This document shows, piece after piece, positions 1-10,780 of a DNA stretch of 64,000 nt. The notes under the pieces were generated by a model, which searched no databases, was not told the DNA's origin, and saw only the letters and a program-made list of their open reading frames with translations. Each line of letters opens with the position of its first letter. Position 1 is the first letter of the stretch. This DNA comes from Rhyacichthys aspro (lineage: Eukaryota > Chordata > Actinopteri > Gobiiformes > Rhyacichthyidae). Made by a program: the position numbers and the translations under genes. The stretch lies in NCBI GenBank assembly GCA_036850595.1, contig CM072156.1, positions 1,172,144 to 1,236,143 on the forward strand, written 5' to 3'.

Positions 1-1773
1 TTTTGCGTAAGGAACATTTGATTTTGCTGTGAGGAAAGTGCCCAGCTTTGCCTTTTCATCCTGGTTCTTTCCAATCATCACAATTCTATGTTCTGAACCT
101 GCAAAAGAAAAAAAACAAAATACTACATTAATAGACTTTTAGTTTATAAGTGAATAAACAGTAGGCCAGAAGAGTCCCCAATGTTTTTTGCCCAATTTCT
201 TTCTCTTAATTCCTTTGTTATATCATTTATGTCATGGTTTTGTGTCTTCTTTTGATATTCTTAGTATTGTGTCATTCCTTTTTGTCATTTCCTTGATCCT
301 GAAATAAATACCTATGACTAACTCTTTTTTCTACGTTTTTGAAATGACTCACTTTTGGCTCCAGACCCAGTGTTTGAGAACCACGTGTACAAAACACTGT
401 ACTATGCTTTTAATTTCGATTATGTAACTGGCTAATTAACAAACATTTATGTGGAAAATATGAAAACAGCTGCTGTGGTTAAACCTCATTTTAATGACCG
501 ACTTCCTGGATTTCATTTTCAGTCTGTCTTGGCCCGACACGTTACTGTCACAGTCAGACAATCTAAGATCGAGGTTGATCAGAGTTTGTCTTGTGATGTG
601 CGTTTTAGAGAGATGCTCAGATAAACCTTGTGACATTTTCAGAAATTCAGTTCTGTATTTCATTATAGACATTTGTCAACACAATCTCAGTTTAGAGAAG
701 CTTGTTTGGGGAATACCACTGCTGCAATGAAAGCTGTACATTTAAAAAATAAAACAATATGACAGACAGTAAAATGCCAAGAACCAACAGGAATTTGTAG
801 AAAAAACATTCAGATCCTTCAGAATCCAGTTTTCATTTAAATAAAACTTTAAAAGTATTTCTTCTTCTTCTTCTTCTTCTTCTTCTTCTTCTTCTTCTTC
901 TTCTTCTTCTTCTTCTTCTTTCTTTTTTTTTTTTTTTTAAACAAGAACTCATATTTAAATTACTCTAAGTCGACTTTCTTTTTTAACTTTGGTTAAAATA
1001 ATACTGAGGTCCGAACTTCCCACAATAACATGATAAACTGCTTAATGAACCAGTGAGCTCCAGTGTTTTGTGCCCATTTATGACTGACATAGACGAACTC
1101 CTGTTGGGCTTCCTTCCTCTTCTACAAACTGGAAACACAGGTAACAGTCAGTTTCTCGACAAGTAACTGGAAGAGACTCGGAATGTTTCCTTTAAGATCA
1201 TGGTTCAGATTGAGAATGGTTTTTCCTCCAAAATATTTCACATTTTTAGCCTTGCTGCTAATTTTACATGAATGTATTTTAAACCTGTGAAGCCATTGGA
1301 CCAATGCTATTTTTTTAGATGATTTTTATAACCTAATTTGGAAACTAAGTATTTGTAAATACTATAATATAATAAAAAATATAATACACATGCATCTCAT
1401 CTTTAGATTTCAAATAGCATTAGATCAGGTTTTGGTGTATGGGGTAATGGTGGCGAATACTTAATTTCTGTCATTTATACATGACTCCACACTGGACTTT
1501 ATTAGGTAATGATTTGAGTTACTTTCGTTGCTCTGTTGTTTTCTCTTAATTATTTTATGAAGAAATGCTTAACCAGATTGACTAATTAAAAAGCCCAAAA
1601 TACCAAAATAACCAGTGATATAATCCGTTAAAAAAAATTATATGTTATGTGCTATTTCGCTATCAAGACAAATAGAAAAAAAACAAAAAACATTTCCCCA
1701 GTATGAACACAGATTTAACTTAGATCCAATGTTAAAATGCCTTTAAAGACTCACCAAGGGTTTGTTTAGCCAT
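1..1773 (-). CDS. GIMAP8-like GTPase, 5' part only (gene runs off the left edge)
   Basis: Coding parts are 1755..1773 (start codon, MAKQTL plus one base) and 1..98 (beginning of the giant exon), minus strand, joined across a GT-AG intron (donor GTGAGTC, acceptor TTTTGCAG). The encoded start (MAKQTLGSEHRIVMIGK, then the first 20 or so residues of G-domain 1) is identical to the complete paralogue at 41478-45907, and bases 1-98 match 44172-44269. Family knowledge: GIMAP/AIG1 GTPases act in lymphocyte survival and on intracellular membranes. The remaining roughly 900 residues would lie to the left of the window. It may be a true tandem paralogue or a second allele placed in the scaffold; the introns differ from the other copy by several indels, so it is not an exact copy. 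Confidence 0.8.
858..938. repeat. (CTT)n microsatellite plus poly-T, i.e. (GAA)n on the gene's sense strand
   Basis: About 20 CTT units (861-920) followed by a T run, inside intron 2 of the partial GIMAP gene. The homologous tract in the second copy (45035-45090) has about 13 units, so the array has changed length since the duplication. Confidence 0.95.
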
Positions 1774-3032
1774 GGTTCCCGACACAACATTCACACAAAG
1801 AAGCTGGGTCTGAGGGTTTGAAAAGAAAAACACATTAGAAAAGGATTTGTTTCATATTCAGCAATGCATGTTAATCATAACCACGCAACTACCGAGACCA
1901 AAGTGTTGAGATGAAGACTAGAACAAGCCTTTTTGGGATCGTGACCAGTTAAAGACCAGTGTATGAGGTTCTGTAGTCCAGAAAGTCCAGGTCCATTTTT
2001 AGACTAAGTCAGGAGTTAGTTTTTTGTAAAGGAGGTGATTTTTAAACTAAGATAAATCACAGAGTAATGTGGTCAAACACACTAACGTCTTGTGGCCTTT
2101 ACGTCTGAAGACAAGACCAAGTAGAATCAGTTTGAACCTGAGACTGAGACCTATAAAAAGTTAAAAAGCTAAGAGACCTTAGTTCTTAAGACCAAGACTG
2201 ATCTTTAGAAGTGCAACACATGACATGTTTTTGGTAAAGATAGAAAGCACGTTGACAAACATTATAAGACAATAATGTAAGAAATGCATCAGTGGACATT
2301 CACAACTCACTATTCAGAACTATTCAGCTTTTGTCGTATGTTATATCTTTTTTTTGTTCACCATAATATCACAGAATTATGCTGCAGTGTAGAAGACGGT
2401 AAGTGAAGCCTGATGTTTTATGTAATTAGTAAAGCAGACAAACAGGAACAGAACAATACCAGTCTCTCACACAGCAGCAACATTACTGTACACTCTTTAA
2501 TTGTAGACGCTCCCTTAGTTATTTTTTGATCTGGGCCTGGTCTAAAGTCAGACACTGCCAATAAAAATGCTCCAATTTTGATTTTTGACCAATATGTGCG
2601 TTTACAAAAAGACACCAATCTGAATCTCCTGGACGTAGAAGTGAAGCAGTGTGTTTTCTCTATTTAAAAGAATAAGTTAACTCACCGGTTCCTCGTGGGT
2701 TTCAGTCTCTTGATGCTCTTAGTGCCATCTCAGAATAAGTGAAGAGTCTACATTAACGAACGTAGATAAAAGTCCAATCCTATTAGAGGCAGGGCTTACT
2801 ACATTTAAGTATAAACCTCTGACTAGTTACTATGCAGACAAATGCCCAGTGCCACATGAAAATACTTTAAATTCTTCCAAAGACAGTGGAATGGAAAGTT
2901 TCCCCAATGTTTTCCAGCTTTCCACAAAAACCTGTTCAACTCGTTTCAACTGATGACGATGCATGATGTAAACGTTTTTATGAGTCTCCTTAACACCTCA
3001 GCCTTTCACATTTAATCTTTTAAATCTAAAAA
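1774..3032 (-). promoter_or_regulatory. 5' UTR exons and upstream flank of the partial GIMAP gene
   Basis: The exon with the start codon extends to about 1809, preceded on the minus strand by an acceptor (AACCCTCAG). A non-coding first exon ends at 2686 with donor GTGAGTTAAC and starts somewhere near 2740-2800. Further upstream, 2893-2905 holds the palindromic core GGAAAGTTTCC, in a block (about 2870-2990) shared with the other GIMAP genes. The remaining sequence is AT-rich intron and flank with no gene that I can see. Confidence 0.5.
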
Positions 3033-3132
3033 NNNNNNNNNNNNNNNNNNNNNNNNNNNNNNNNNNNNNNNNNNNNNNNNNNNNNNNNNNNNNNNNNNNN
3101 NNNNNNNNNNNNNNNNNNNNNNNNNNNNNNNN
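3033..3132. other. Assembly gap (100 Ns)
   Basis: Exactly 100 N characters, the conventional size for a scaffold join of unknown length. The sequence stops at the same point where the duplicate copy (47160) enters a homopolymer tract, so the break probably reflects unreadable sequence. Confidence 0.98.
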
Positions 3133-3733
3133 AAACCAGACCAATCCTTCACAAAATAATTTCACCAAGAAATTAGATCTGCAGTTACTTTATAGAAAAT
3201 AAGACCCATTTGTGAAAAGGATTTGTGCAGCTGTAGATATGATAATCAGAGCATATTCCAGCACATCTTTGTTTGTTGTTTATGGCTTTAACATATTTTA
3301 CTGAAGCTGTTTTTTTGTTTTTAGCACAAATTAAATCCGTGAATGAAGCGAGAAAACACAGTAAACGTCTCTGGAGCAAGACTCTGGTGCAGTCAGTGTA
3401 AAACTCACTGAGGTCAGCACTGACCCTGAAGACACATCAGCTCCATCTGAGTGCACACGTGGACCGAGCGCGTGCGTGGCCACAGCTGTGTGCGTGCGTG
3501 TGCGTACACATCACAGTGCGTGCGTAACGTGCGTCAGAAAACTCTACAACCGCTGCGTCCGCGTCTCCTTTCACTTTCCACCTTTTACGCGCGTGTTTGT
3601 GCGTGTGCATGTCGGGGTTACCGTTATAATGACACAGCCTGAGCACGTGCACGGCTGCTGAGACGCGCACACATCCATGCACGAGCGCGTAGATGCTAAT
3701 AAATGGAAATAAATGCGGCAGAGGCTCCGTTAC
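3133..3733 (-). other. Start of ppic intron 1; CA/GT- and GCGTGC-rich
   Basis: No coding exon is visible here. 3455-3640 is rich in GTGCGTGCGTGTGCGT-type dinucleotide and tetranucleotide runs. The next cyclophilin exon would be expected at lower coordinates but is not found before the gap. Confidence 0.5.
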
Positions 3734-3817
3734 CTTCTCGGTGACTTTCGGCCCGTTCCGTGAATCTACGGCGGACACCAACAGCAGCAGCGCGAGGAGC
3801 ACGAGCCCGGGAGACAT
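3734..3817 (-). CDS. ppic: Peptidyl-prolyl cis-trans isomerase C/B-like (cyclophilin), first coding exon only
   Basis: The 28 codons read MSPGLVLLALLLL then VSAVDSRNGPKVTEK and end at a clean donor (AAG then GTAACG) in phase 0. Residues 1 to about 16 form a signal peptide. GPKVTEK is the segment that precedes the first beta strand of the secreted cyclophilins PPIB/PPIC, where their first exon normally ends. Family role: proline isomerisation of clients in the ER and secretory pathway. The assignment to ppic rather than ppib rests mainly on synteny, since in mammals PPIC (minus) lies just upstream of PRDM6 (plus), as here. The catalytic exons are absent: only about 600 bases separate this exon from the gap, and GIMAP sequence lies beyond it. 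The open frame continuing past 3734 is intron. Confidence 0.65.
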
Positions 3818-4130
3818 GGTGAAGCACGAGGAAGGAGAGGAGACGAGGGAAGGAAGGAGGCGAGGTGATGGAAGCACAGCAGCGGGTCGCAGCGGGAAGC
3901 ACAGCCGGAGATCAACGCTCCAAACCCGGGCACTGTCTCCGCGGCGCTCCGGTCTGAAGGCGGGGTCTGGAGACAAGCCCCTCCCACAGCGGAAGAACCA
4001 GGAAGGAGGCAGGAAACAGTGGAGAAATAAAGGAAAAGGATGTGAGGAGAGGAAACATGGGGCAGTATAAGGAGAGGGGGTAAAGAGTGGATTTGGGAGA
4101 GTAATAAACACAATGGAAGATGTTTAACAT
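3818..4130 (-). promoter_or_regulatory. ppic: Probable ppic 5' UTR and promoter region
   Basis: GC- and CpG-rich sequence (for example 3880-3990) immediately upstream of the cyclophilin start codon and purine-rich on the plus strand. No TATA box is clear. The assignment is by position and composition only. Confidence 0.45.
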
Positions 4131-5560
4131 AAATAAAACCTCACAGGCTCCACATAATCCACTGTGTAACTCTGAGTGGACCCCCTCAGTCTGGATCACC
4201 CACAGGAACCTCAGGTTATCACATCAATGACCCTCTTCAGACCTGGCATTAAAACCAGGTCTAACATGGCCAGCCTAAACAGACTGTACCTGATATGTTT
4301 TCTTCTAGTTGTGAAAATGGTTTAAACCCAAATAGTTTATTGTAAGAATTTGTGAAAAAACAGCCTTTATGATCCGTCTACTGTTTATTCTAAGGATAGG
4401 ATATAAGGATATTATAAGATTGTAAATGACCAGAACCTCTCCCATTGGTCGACACTTGTCACATGACGTTCCAGGAAGTTTAATAGCTGCAGATAAAGTG
4501 TATTTTCAGCTGAATATGTCTTTTAACAGAGAAACAGATGAAAAAAGAAAAGCATCAACAGAGAAAAGGGAGACAACGTAAAACACAGATAAATACTGTC
4601 AATTCAATCACGTAATGTTTAACGAGGAGGAGATAATTGTCGTCCTGACGCTGAAGTCACAGCTAAGCTAACGCTAAACTCTAAACTTCAGTTTGGTCAA
4701 ATGGATTAGTATTTTGGAGGAAAAACTGGTCTGGTTTTATTTTTTAATAAAAGAGAAGCAGGAGAGGTCCCTAGGCTGCTTTTGGAGGAGAGTGGAGTCT
4801 GAGACAGGGACAAGTAAAGAAAATCAGGGAATGCTTAGGATCTCAAAATCTATCAAAATTATCTGGAGAGATGTTTACCTCTGAGTTTGCTTTAACTCTA
4901 AATCTATTCTTGTGGCATTAGCCTATATTTTTACCTGTGTCCATACTGTTCCCGGTGCTTTGTTTACAAATCACACCATCAAAAGACTTCATTAGGCCTT
5001 TTTATTTGGAGAAAAACTCTCATTCATTGATATTTCATGTGGGTTTTCAATAAGTATCTCTTTCAATTTAGTTTTTTTTCTTTGCTCTTTATGGCCTGAC
5101 ACAGGTAAAACACCTTAGCCCAGGTTCTGCGGAAAAAAGATGTTTTCGGGCTTTCATATTCTTAGCTCTAAAATGGTATAAACTGGTTAGTCCTGGTTGG
5201 GTCCTGTCTTTATCCGCGGTTGCATTAACAGTCTCCATCAGCCTCGTCCCGTCTGGTCCCAGCTGAATTCCCGTCCGAGCGGTGGTTGAATTATAATGTG
5301 GTCTCAGCGCTGACCTTAAGCGCCGGGCGAGTATCGGGCTCCTGTCAGCGCCGCCGTCCATTCGTCTTCAGCGCCGCCGCATTCGTTACCGACGCAGCTG
5401 TTAATTGGACGTGGGCTCAACAACATGCTTCTATGTAAATGACTGTGACACAACAGCAGCAGCTACAAGGTTAGCCTCATGTTTAAATTCATGGCTCCGC
5501 TCGGCGCTAATTCAATTAGCATCAGAGCGAGCGCTAACGAAGGCTTTCTGCAGGTTTAAT
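4131..5560. other. Intergenic between ppic and prdm6, with two dispersed-repeat pieces
   Basis: 4440-4460 carries CCCATTGGTCGACA, the inverse of a motif at 17266 and 19888 (a dispersed repeat family). 4770-4835 (TTTTGGAGGAGAGTGGAGTC, then GAGACAGGGACA) recurs inverted at 38620-38690. No convincing gene is present. 5240-5400 is GC-rich. Confidence 0.5.
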
Positions 5561-6055
5561 TTAACAGAGACAGACCGGCCGAGACCAGACCGAGACCTGC
5601 TGAGACCAGGCCGAGACCAGACCGAGACCTGCTGAGACCTGCTGAGACCAGACCGAGACCTGCTGAGACCAGACCGAGACCAGACCGAGACCTGCTGAGA
5701 CCTGCTGAGACCTGCTGAGACCAGACCGAGACCTGCTGAGACCAGACCGAGACCTGCTGAGACCTGCTGAGACCTGCTGAACAGACCAGACCGAGATCTG
5801 CTGAGACCAGACCGAGACCTGCTGAGACCAGACCGAGACCTGCTGAGACCTGCCGAGACCAGACCGAGACCTGCTGAGACCTGCTGAGACCAGACCGAGA
5901 CCTGCTGAGACCTGCTGAGACCTGCTGAGACTTGCTGAGACCAGACTAAGACCTGAGGAGATCTGCTGAGACACGACCAAGACATGCTGAGACCAGACTG
6001 AGATCTGCTGAGACCAGACAGAGACCTGCTGAGACCAGACTAAGAAGGACTAGAC
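5560..6055. repeat. GAGACCTGCT / GAGACCAGACC minisatellite
   Basis: About 500 bases of interleaved 10- and 11-base units. The tract is open in several frames and yields long repetitive peptides that are not genes. It merges at 6055-6215 into the AAACCAGGTCTAAACC motif found throughout the window. Confidence 0.93.
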
Positions 6056-6059
6056 CAAG

Positions 6060-6215
6060 ATTAGCCTAGAATTAAACCAGGTCTAAACCAGGTCTTAACC
6101 CAAGACTAAACTAGGCCTAAACTTGGACTAAAACTGGCCTAAACCAGTTCTAAACCAGATCTAAACCTGTATTAAACCAGGACTAAACCAGGTCTAAACC
6201 AGGTCCAACCCAGAC
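6060..6215. repeat. AAACCAGGTCTAAACC-type degenerate repeat
   Basis: Tandem degenerate copies of a roughly 11-12 base TAAACCAGG(A/T)C unit. It belongs to the same dispersed motif family as the clusters at 17.7, 22.4, 24.5, 27.6 and 59.8 kb. Confidence 0.85.
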
Positions 6216-6279
6216 CTCTATGTAAACATATATTCCTGTGGTAGTAATGGACCATAATGAGCGTTCTTCTTCTCTGTTT

Positions 6280-6520
6280 GTGTTTGTGAATGAAAACAGT
6301 GTGAGAGAGGCTCCAGTTAAAAGCCTCTGGAGCAGAATGAGGTGTTTTCATTCATTGATTAATGAGTTTCTGAAGCAGAGCACATCGCGCGGCGTCGCTC
6401 GATAAATGAACTGCCCAAATTCATCATTTTCTACAACAAAAGCTAATTATTCGGACGACAGCGAGAAGGAAAACAGAGAATTAACAAGGGCTCATTTAGC
6501 GGCGCTTTAGCTGGGTCTGA
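6280..6520. other. Non-repetitive, GC-balanced block: possible conserved non-coding element
   Basis: The block is free of the surrounding simple repeats and contains homeobox-like TTGATTAATGAG and CTAATTATTCGG, plus CGCGCGGCG. Whether it is conserved cannot be judged from one sequence. Confidence 0.25.
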
Positions 6521-7079
6521 GAACAGGCCTGGACCGACTAAAACCAGGACTGACAGGGTCTAAAACCAGGACCGAGAGGGACTAGGATCCATCGTACCAG
6601 AACAGGCCTCGTTCAATGGGGATCCGTAAAAACCAGGACTAACGAAGACTGGGACTACAATAGAGCAGGACAATTACAGAGTTAAATGAGATTTTTCTTT
6701 TTTAGGTCATTTTTAGAGGTCAGGGACAGTACGTCTGGACCCAGACCGGGATGGTCCCTCTTTTTAAGAATGTGGAGGTCACTCCTCAGTCTCTGGTAAA
6801 GTCTGGGGCTGGAGGAGCGTTCGGCCGATAGTCGACCTCGGGTCCAGGAGCAACACCATAGTTCTGGTCCTGGTGGTGGATTTGGTAAGCCTTAGACCCT
6901 CGGCTGAAGAGTTCATGGGAATTGGAATTCGACTGTGTTCCTCGTGGCTCCTGTGGGGGGCGCTCTGTGAGTATGGTGTCTTGGTTCACTGCCGGCACTA
7001 AGTCAGACCTGTTCCCGGTGCAGGTTGGTTACTGGTTCTGTTTGTTATTTTGGAGGATTTCTAGGAGCTGTCAGGGGCC

Positions 7080-7620
7080 AGAGGGGGGCTGGCCATGGTT
7101 CTCAGAGGGTGGCGCCCCCTTCAGGTTGGAGGAGAGCTGCTGCATAAAGTGAAGCTCAAGTGTCTCAGGGTATTTTCTGAAGTGAGGGAAGGATGGAATG
7201 GGAGATTGGCAGATGGATCAGTGTAGCTTTTGCAGCGCTCCGTTAGAGACAGAGTGTTGCTGCTCGGGCATCTGTCCTGGACGCCTCTCTGGGGAGGTGT
7301 TTTGGGCATGTCCCACCCCCAGGACGAGGCTGTGGAGCTGATCCAGGACACGCTGAAGGGGCTATGTCTCTCTGCCTGCCTTGGTATATCCCTGGAAGAA
7401 CAGCAGGAAGTTTGTCTGTTTGTTTGTTTGTTTATGTCAATCCCCATTAGCTACTACTCAATACACACACTCAACATTCACACATGCAACACAATAATAT
7501 AATATATAAACATAAGTATACAATAATCAACCCCAAAACAATCAAAGTGTCAGGAGAGTCTGGGTGTCTCTGCTTGGACTAGTGCCTGGTCCCAGATCAG
7601 AGAAAGACGATGGAATGGTC
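7080..7620 (+). mobile_element. 3' fragment of a non-LTR retrotransposon (RTE/Rex3-like)
   Basis: The plus-strand translation contains GMSHPQDEAVELIQDTLKGL followed by CLSACLG, matching the C-terminal signature of fish LINE polyproteins (RMSHREEAPG, QDTLEGL, CLSAGLG). Upstream DNA (GTGTCTCAGGGTATTTTCTG, GAGGGAAGGATGGAATGGGA) matches the nucleotide pattern preceding it in such elements. The 3' tail (AGAGTCTGGGTGTCTCTGCT, then AAGACGATGGAATGG) resumes at about 7555, after an insertion at about 7410-7545 that contains (TTTG)n. There are many stops, so it is a dead copy. The clade assignment is tentative. Confidence 0.7.
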
Positions 7621-9290
7621 CTGATTTGATCTTGATATAGTCCTGTTACATTTACCGACAGATTATAAAATACACATGAGCGAAGTAGCAGCTGTCACTC
7701 TGCGTGTTCCAGCGGCTTTTTAAACTCTTTTATTGACCTCTTCAATCACGTATGTGTCCCGGTCCAACGGTCTCTCACCTCTCAGCGTGAGCTCAGGCCT
7801 CATAATAAAACCCTCACACTTTCAGTCGGAGGCGTCCTGCGGCTGCAGCACATTCCTCTGTCGTGAAAAAGTGTCTTTAGTCGCACAGCGGTTCATTTTA
7901 TGGCTGTGTTTGTGTTGGTTATCAGTTCAGTCTGAGCATGACGAATGGGAGCTGTCAGCTGCACGCCAGTCAAAACAAAACTCACACAAATACATGAACA
8001 CACACAGAGAAACACGTTAGAGAGACTGCAGCTCATGTTCTTATCGCTCACAATACGCACTGTTTTAGACAGTCTGGTTTGTTTGCTAACGCTACACTCA
8101 GTATTTTATATCATTCAGCTCTGGTTAAAAAGAGTGCTAACTTGTGATTTCAGCTCTGGCCACAACTTTTAACAACTTTTCCAAATAAAAACACATGCCC
8201 ACACTGACCTAACCCACTGTCCATCTTTATATACAGAGTAAGTTCAGAGCAAGTGTCCGGGGAATGCATTATGTCAGCGAATGTCTCCATGAAAACACAT
8301 AAAGTCGTGTGTTTAGTGTCAGAGAGTCGGTGGGAAAGCTGTGGGTCGGGGATAACGGCTCAGAAACACGGCTGTAATCGCTCTTATCTGCTCTCAGCGC
8401 GACCACCACCTTCACCACCGAGCTGTTGGAATAATACTCTCAGAACGAGCCAGGGCCGAAAGAGCAACACCGAACACGGCTCCGATAATGATTAGAAGTG
8501 ATGTAATTTCACTTCGACGTGTACAGTGTGTGATATCAGCCACTAGAGGACTCTCTCACTTAGTCATTTTTATGTAAATGGTTTGTGGAGGATCATAGAC
8601 AGAAGAGGGATAGTGGACAAAGTGAGGGTTAGCTCCATGAAGCGAGAGTCCTGTTTACTTCCATTAAAAAAACATGACCGAAAATTTAACAAAAGCCCTG
8701 AGTCAGTGTTTTCAAATCCTCTTACACATTTTTGAAGGAAGTCTGTAAAAAGTGAGGCCTTTTTGGGAAATCCAACGACTCGCAAATGTAACATAAACTA
8801 GCTTTGAGGGTAATAAAGTGTTGGAAAAGGGAAGTGGAGTAAAATAAATGACAAAAACAGTTGAGTGACTGACATCTAGATTCAAAAATGTAAAAAAATA
8901 AATAAATGCTGTATATACTACAGTTTCAAATAAAAAAAAGCTGTCTTTGTAAAATAGTAATAGAACAAATGTGAGTGATAAAGACTTAAAAATAAATAAA
9001 AAGTGTAATAAAACATAGATCTTATGTTCCTTAGTTTTTACACGGTAGCCAACTAAGACATTTTTTGCAATAGTCCATAATAATAAAAATAAAAATAATA
9101 ATAAAATTTAATACATTATAACATTATACTTAGTGATTAAACTTGGGTTAAATTGTGTAAAACTCAAAGGAATGTGAGGAAAAAGGAGAAAAACAATAAA
9201 CAGTGAGGGGATGGGAGCTGATGGAGTGCGAGAAAAGGCAGGACAGAGGGATAACAGAGAGTAAACGGTGATGAGAGAGAATAAAGTATT
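7621..9290. other. Intergenic, no recognisable gene
   Basis: Moderately AT-rich unique sequence. 8880-9110 is A-rich with AATAAA-like runs. Open frames here are short and have no recognisable similarity. Confidence 0.5.
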
Positions 9291-9299
9291 GAAGGAGGG

Positions 9300-9427
9300 A
9301 GGGACCGAGAAGGAAAAACAGGAGGAGGTCCCACACACTGCCCCACACAGAGCCTCAGTCCAGCGGCTACTCCTGTCCCGGCTCCCCGCTCCATGGTGCA
9401 CCTCCAGCCGGACTCCCATCTCCTCAA
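9300..9427 (+). other. prdm6: Candidate non-coding first exon of prdm6
   Basis: A GC-rich stretch ends in a good donor (CTCCTCAA then GTAAGCC) and is followed by CpG-rich sequence to about 9730. The coding exon at 18276 has an acceptor just 5' of its ATG, so an upstream exon must exist, and this is the best-looking candidate. The small reading frame starting at 9393 would run into a stop after splicing to 18267, so the exon would be non-coding. The start is unknown. Confidence 0.3.
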
Positions 9428-10499
9428 GTAAGCCTCTTCTTTTCTCCTCTCTCCATCTTTTCCTCCACTTCCAGACCTCCACACTTCCAGCGGGGCGTCA
9501 GCGTCACTCCACCCCGGTCAACGGTCACTCTACCCCGGCCACGGACTCCACGAAGCCCCGCTGATTCACATGGAACTTTACAACCCGAGATTTGTGTTTT
9601 TCCGCAAACTTTTAATTTGACTTTTAACTTACTTTCTCAAAGACAAAGTGTGCATGCTTTCAAGGATTTTGTACTTTTCTTCGTTTCGTGTTAAACAAAG
9701 TACGAGTAACGGACCGAAGCGGAGCGTCGCGCCACTTACAGTCAGTTATCCATCACTTTATTAATTTCACGTTTTAATAACTCATTATTCAGATAAAAAT
9801 ATCCCATTTATACACACAAACCTTTAGCTGTCCCTTCTTTATCCACAATCACAAGAAAACTGAACCTAAATGACTTAAAAGTGACGTAAATTTAGTTAAT
9901 TTTACAGCACGAGACATAAAGTAATTAGCCTTGATATAATTTGCTAACGGTAAATTTAGCTAGCTTTTAAAACATCTGTTTTTATTCTTTCTGCTTGAAT
10001 ATTTTTTACATTAAACCACAAAAAGCTGGGTTGTAGGTTTAGGTTTTCTTTCCCAATTGAAATATTGGTCTAAATATCAAATTAGACCACTGTTTAGTTG
10101 AAAATTGCATTAACGTTTCTTAAATTGCTAAAATGCTAAATGTAAAATTAACTAGCTTCAGGTTTAGCCACAGTTTTAATGAAATTATTCGGTAAAGTTA
10201 ATAAAGAAGCGTCTGTCGGATGCTCTCAAGTTCAAATACACTTTAAAAATACTGCATTTTAACAGAGCTAATCTAAGGTTTTAATAGGAATATGACAAAA
10301 TGGACAATGAGCTTTAAAAAAGAGCAAATCCTATTTTAAATCAGTGCATTTTGAAATAGCTTTAGTCGCCGTTTACTTTTACCTCAGGGTCAGTTTTATC
10401 AAAAGACCTGAGGGGAACAGTCAGATACGAGATGAAAACCACAATGTGTGATGCTAAAATAACATTTTATTTCTTGTAAAATCCAATTAGTCAAAAAGC

Positions 10500-10780
10500 A
10501 CTGTAGGATTTTACCATTTTCTTATAAAATCCTATTATATTCTTATTGAAAATAACAAAAATCCTCAGAAACTGTTATATATCCTATTGGAAGAGTGTTT
10601 TCCTTCAAGATTTCTTAGACATAGTGGATAATTATAGGATTTTCGTATTTTCTTATAGAATCCTATAAGATTCTGATATAATTTGCTAAATCCAATAAGA
10701 GAACCATGGTATGTCCTGTTGGAAGTGTGTTTTCCTGCAAGATTTCATAGACATAATGGGAAAATATACAGGATTTTAGG
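10500..10780. repeat. Two-copy direct repeat, spacing about 133 bases
   Basis: TCCTATTGGAAGAGTGTTTT with CCTTCAAGATTTCTTAGACA (about 10571-10627) recurs as TCCTGTTGGAAGTGTGTTTT with CCTGCAAGATTTCATAGACA (about 10704-10760). Both are flanked by ATCCTATAAGATT/ATAGGATTTT inverted motifs. Confidence 0.75.

Noticed and set aside
3437..4111. 224-codon minus-strand open frame
   Set aside because: It is the ppic exon 1 frame read through its donor into intron on one side and through 5' UTR/promoter on the other. Only 3734-3817 is supported as coding.
5512..5985. Ser/Gln/Leu-repeat open frames on the minus strand
   Set aside because: Translation of the GAGACC minisatellite, open in several frames because of its composition and period.
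9393..9427. A coding N-terminal extension of prdm6 (MVHLQPDSHLL) from the upstream exon
   Set aside because: Splicing to either possible acceptor (18267 or 18270) gives an immediate TGA. The family N-terminus MLKP at 18276 is a better start.
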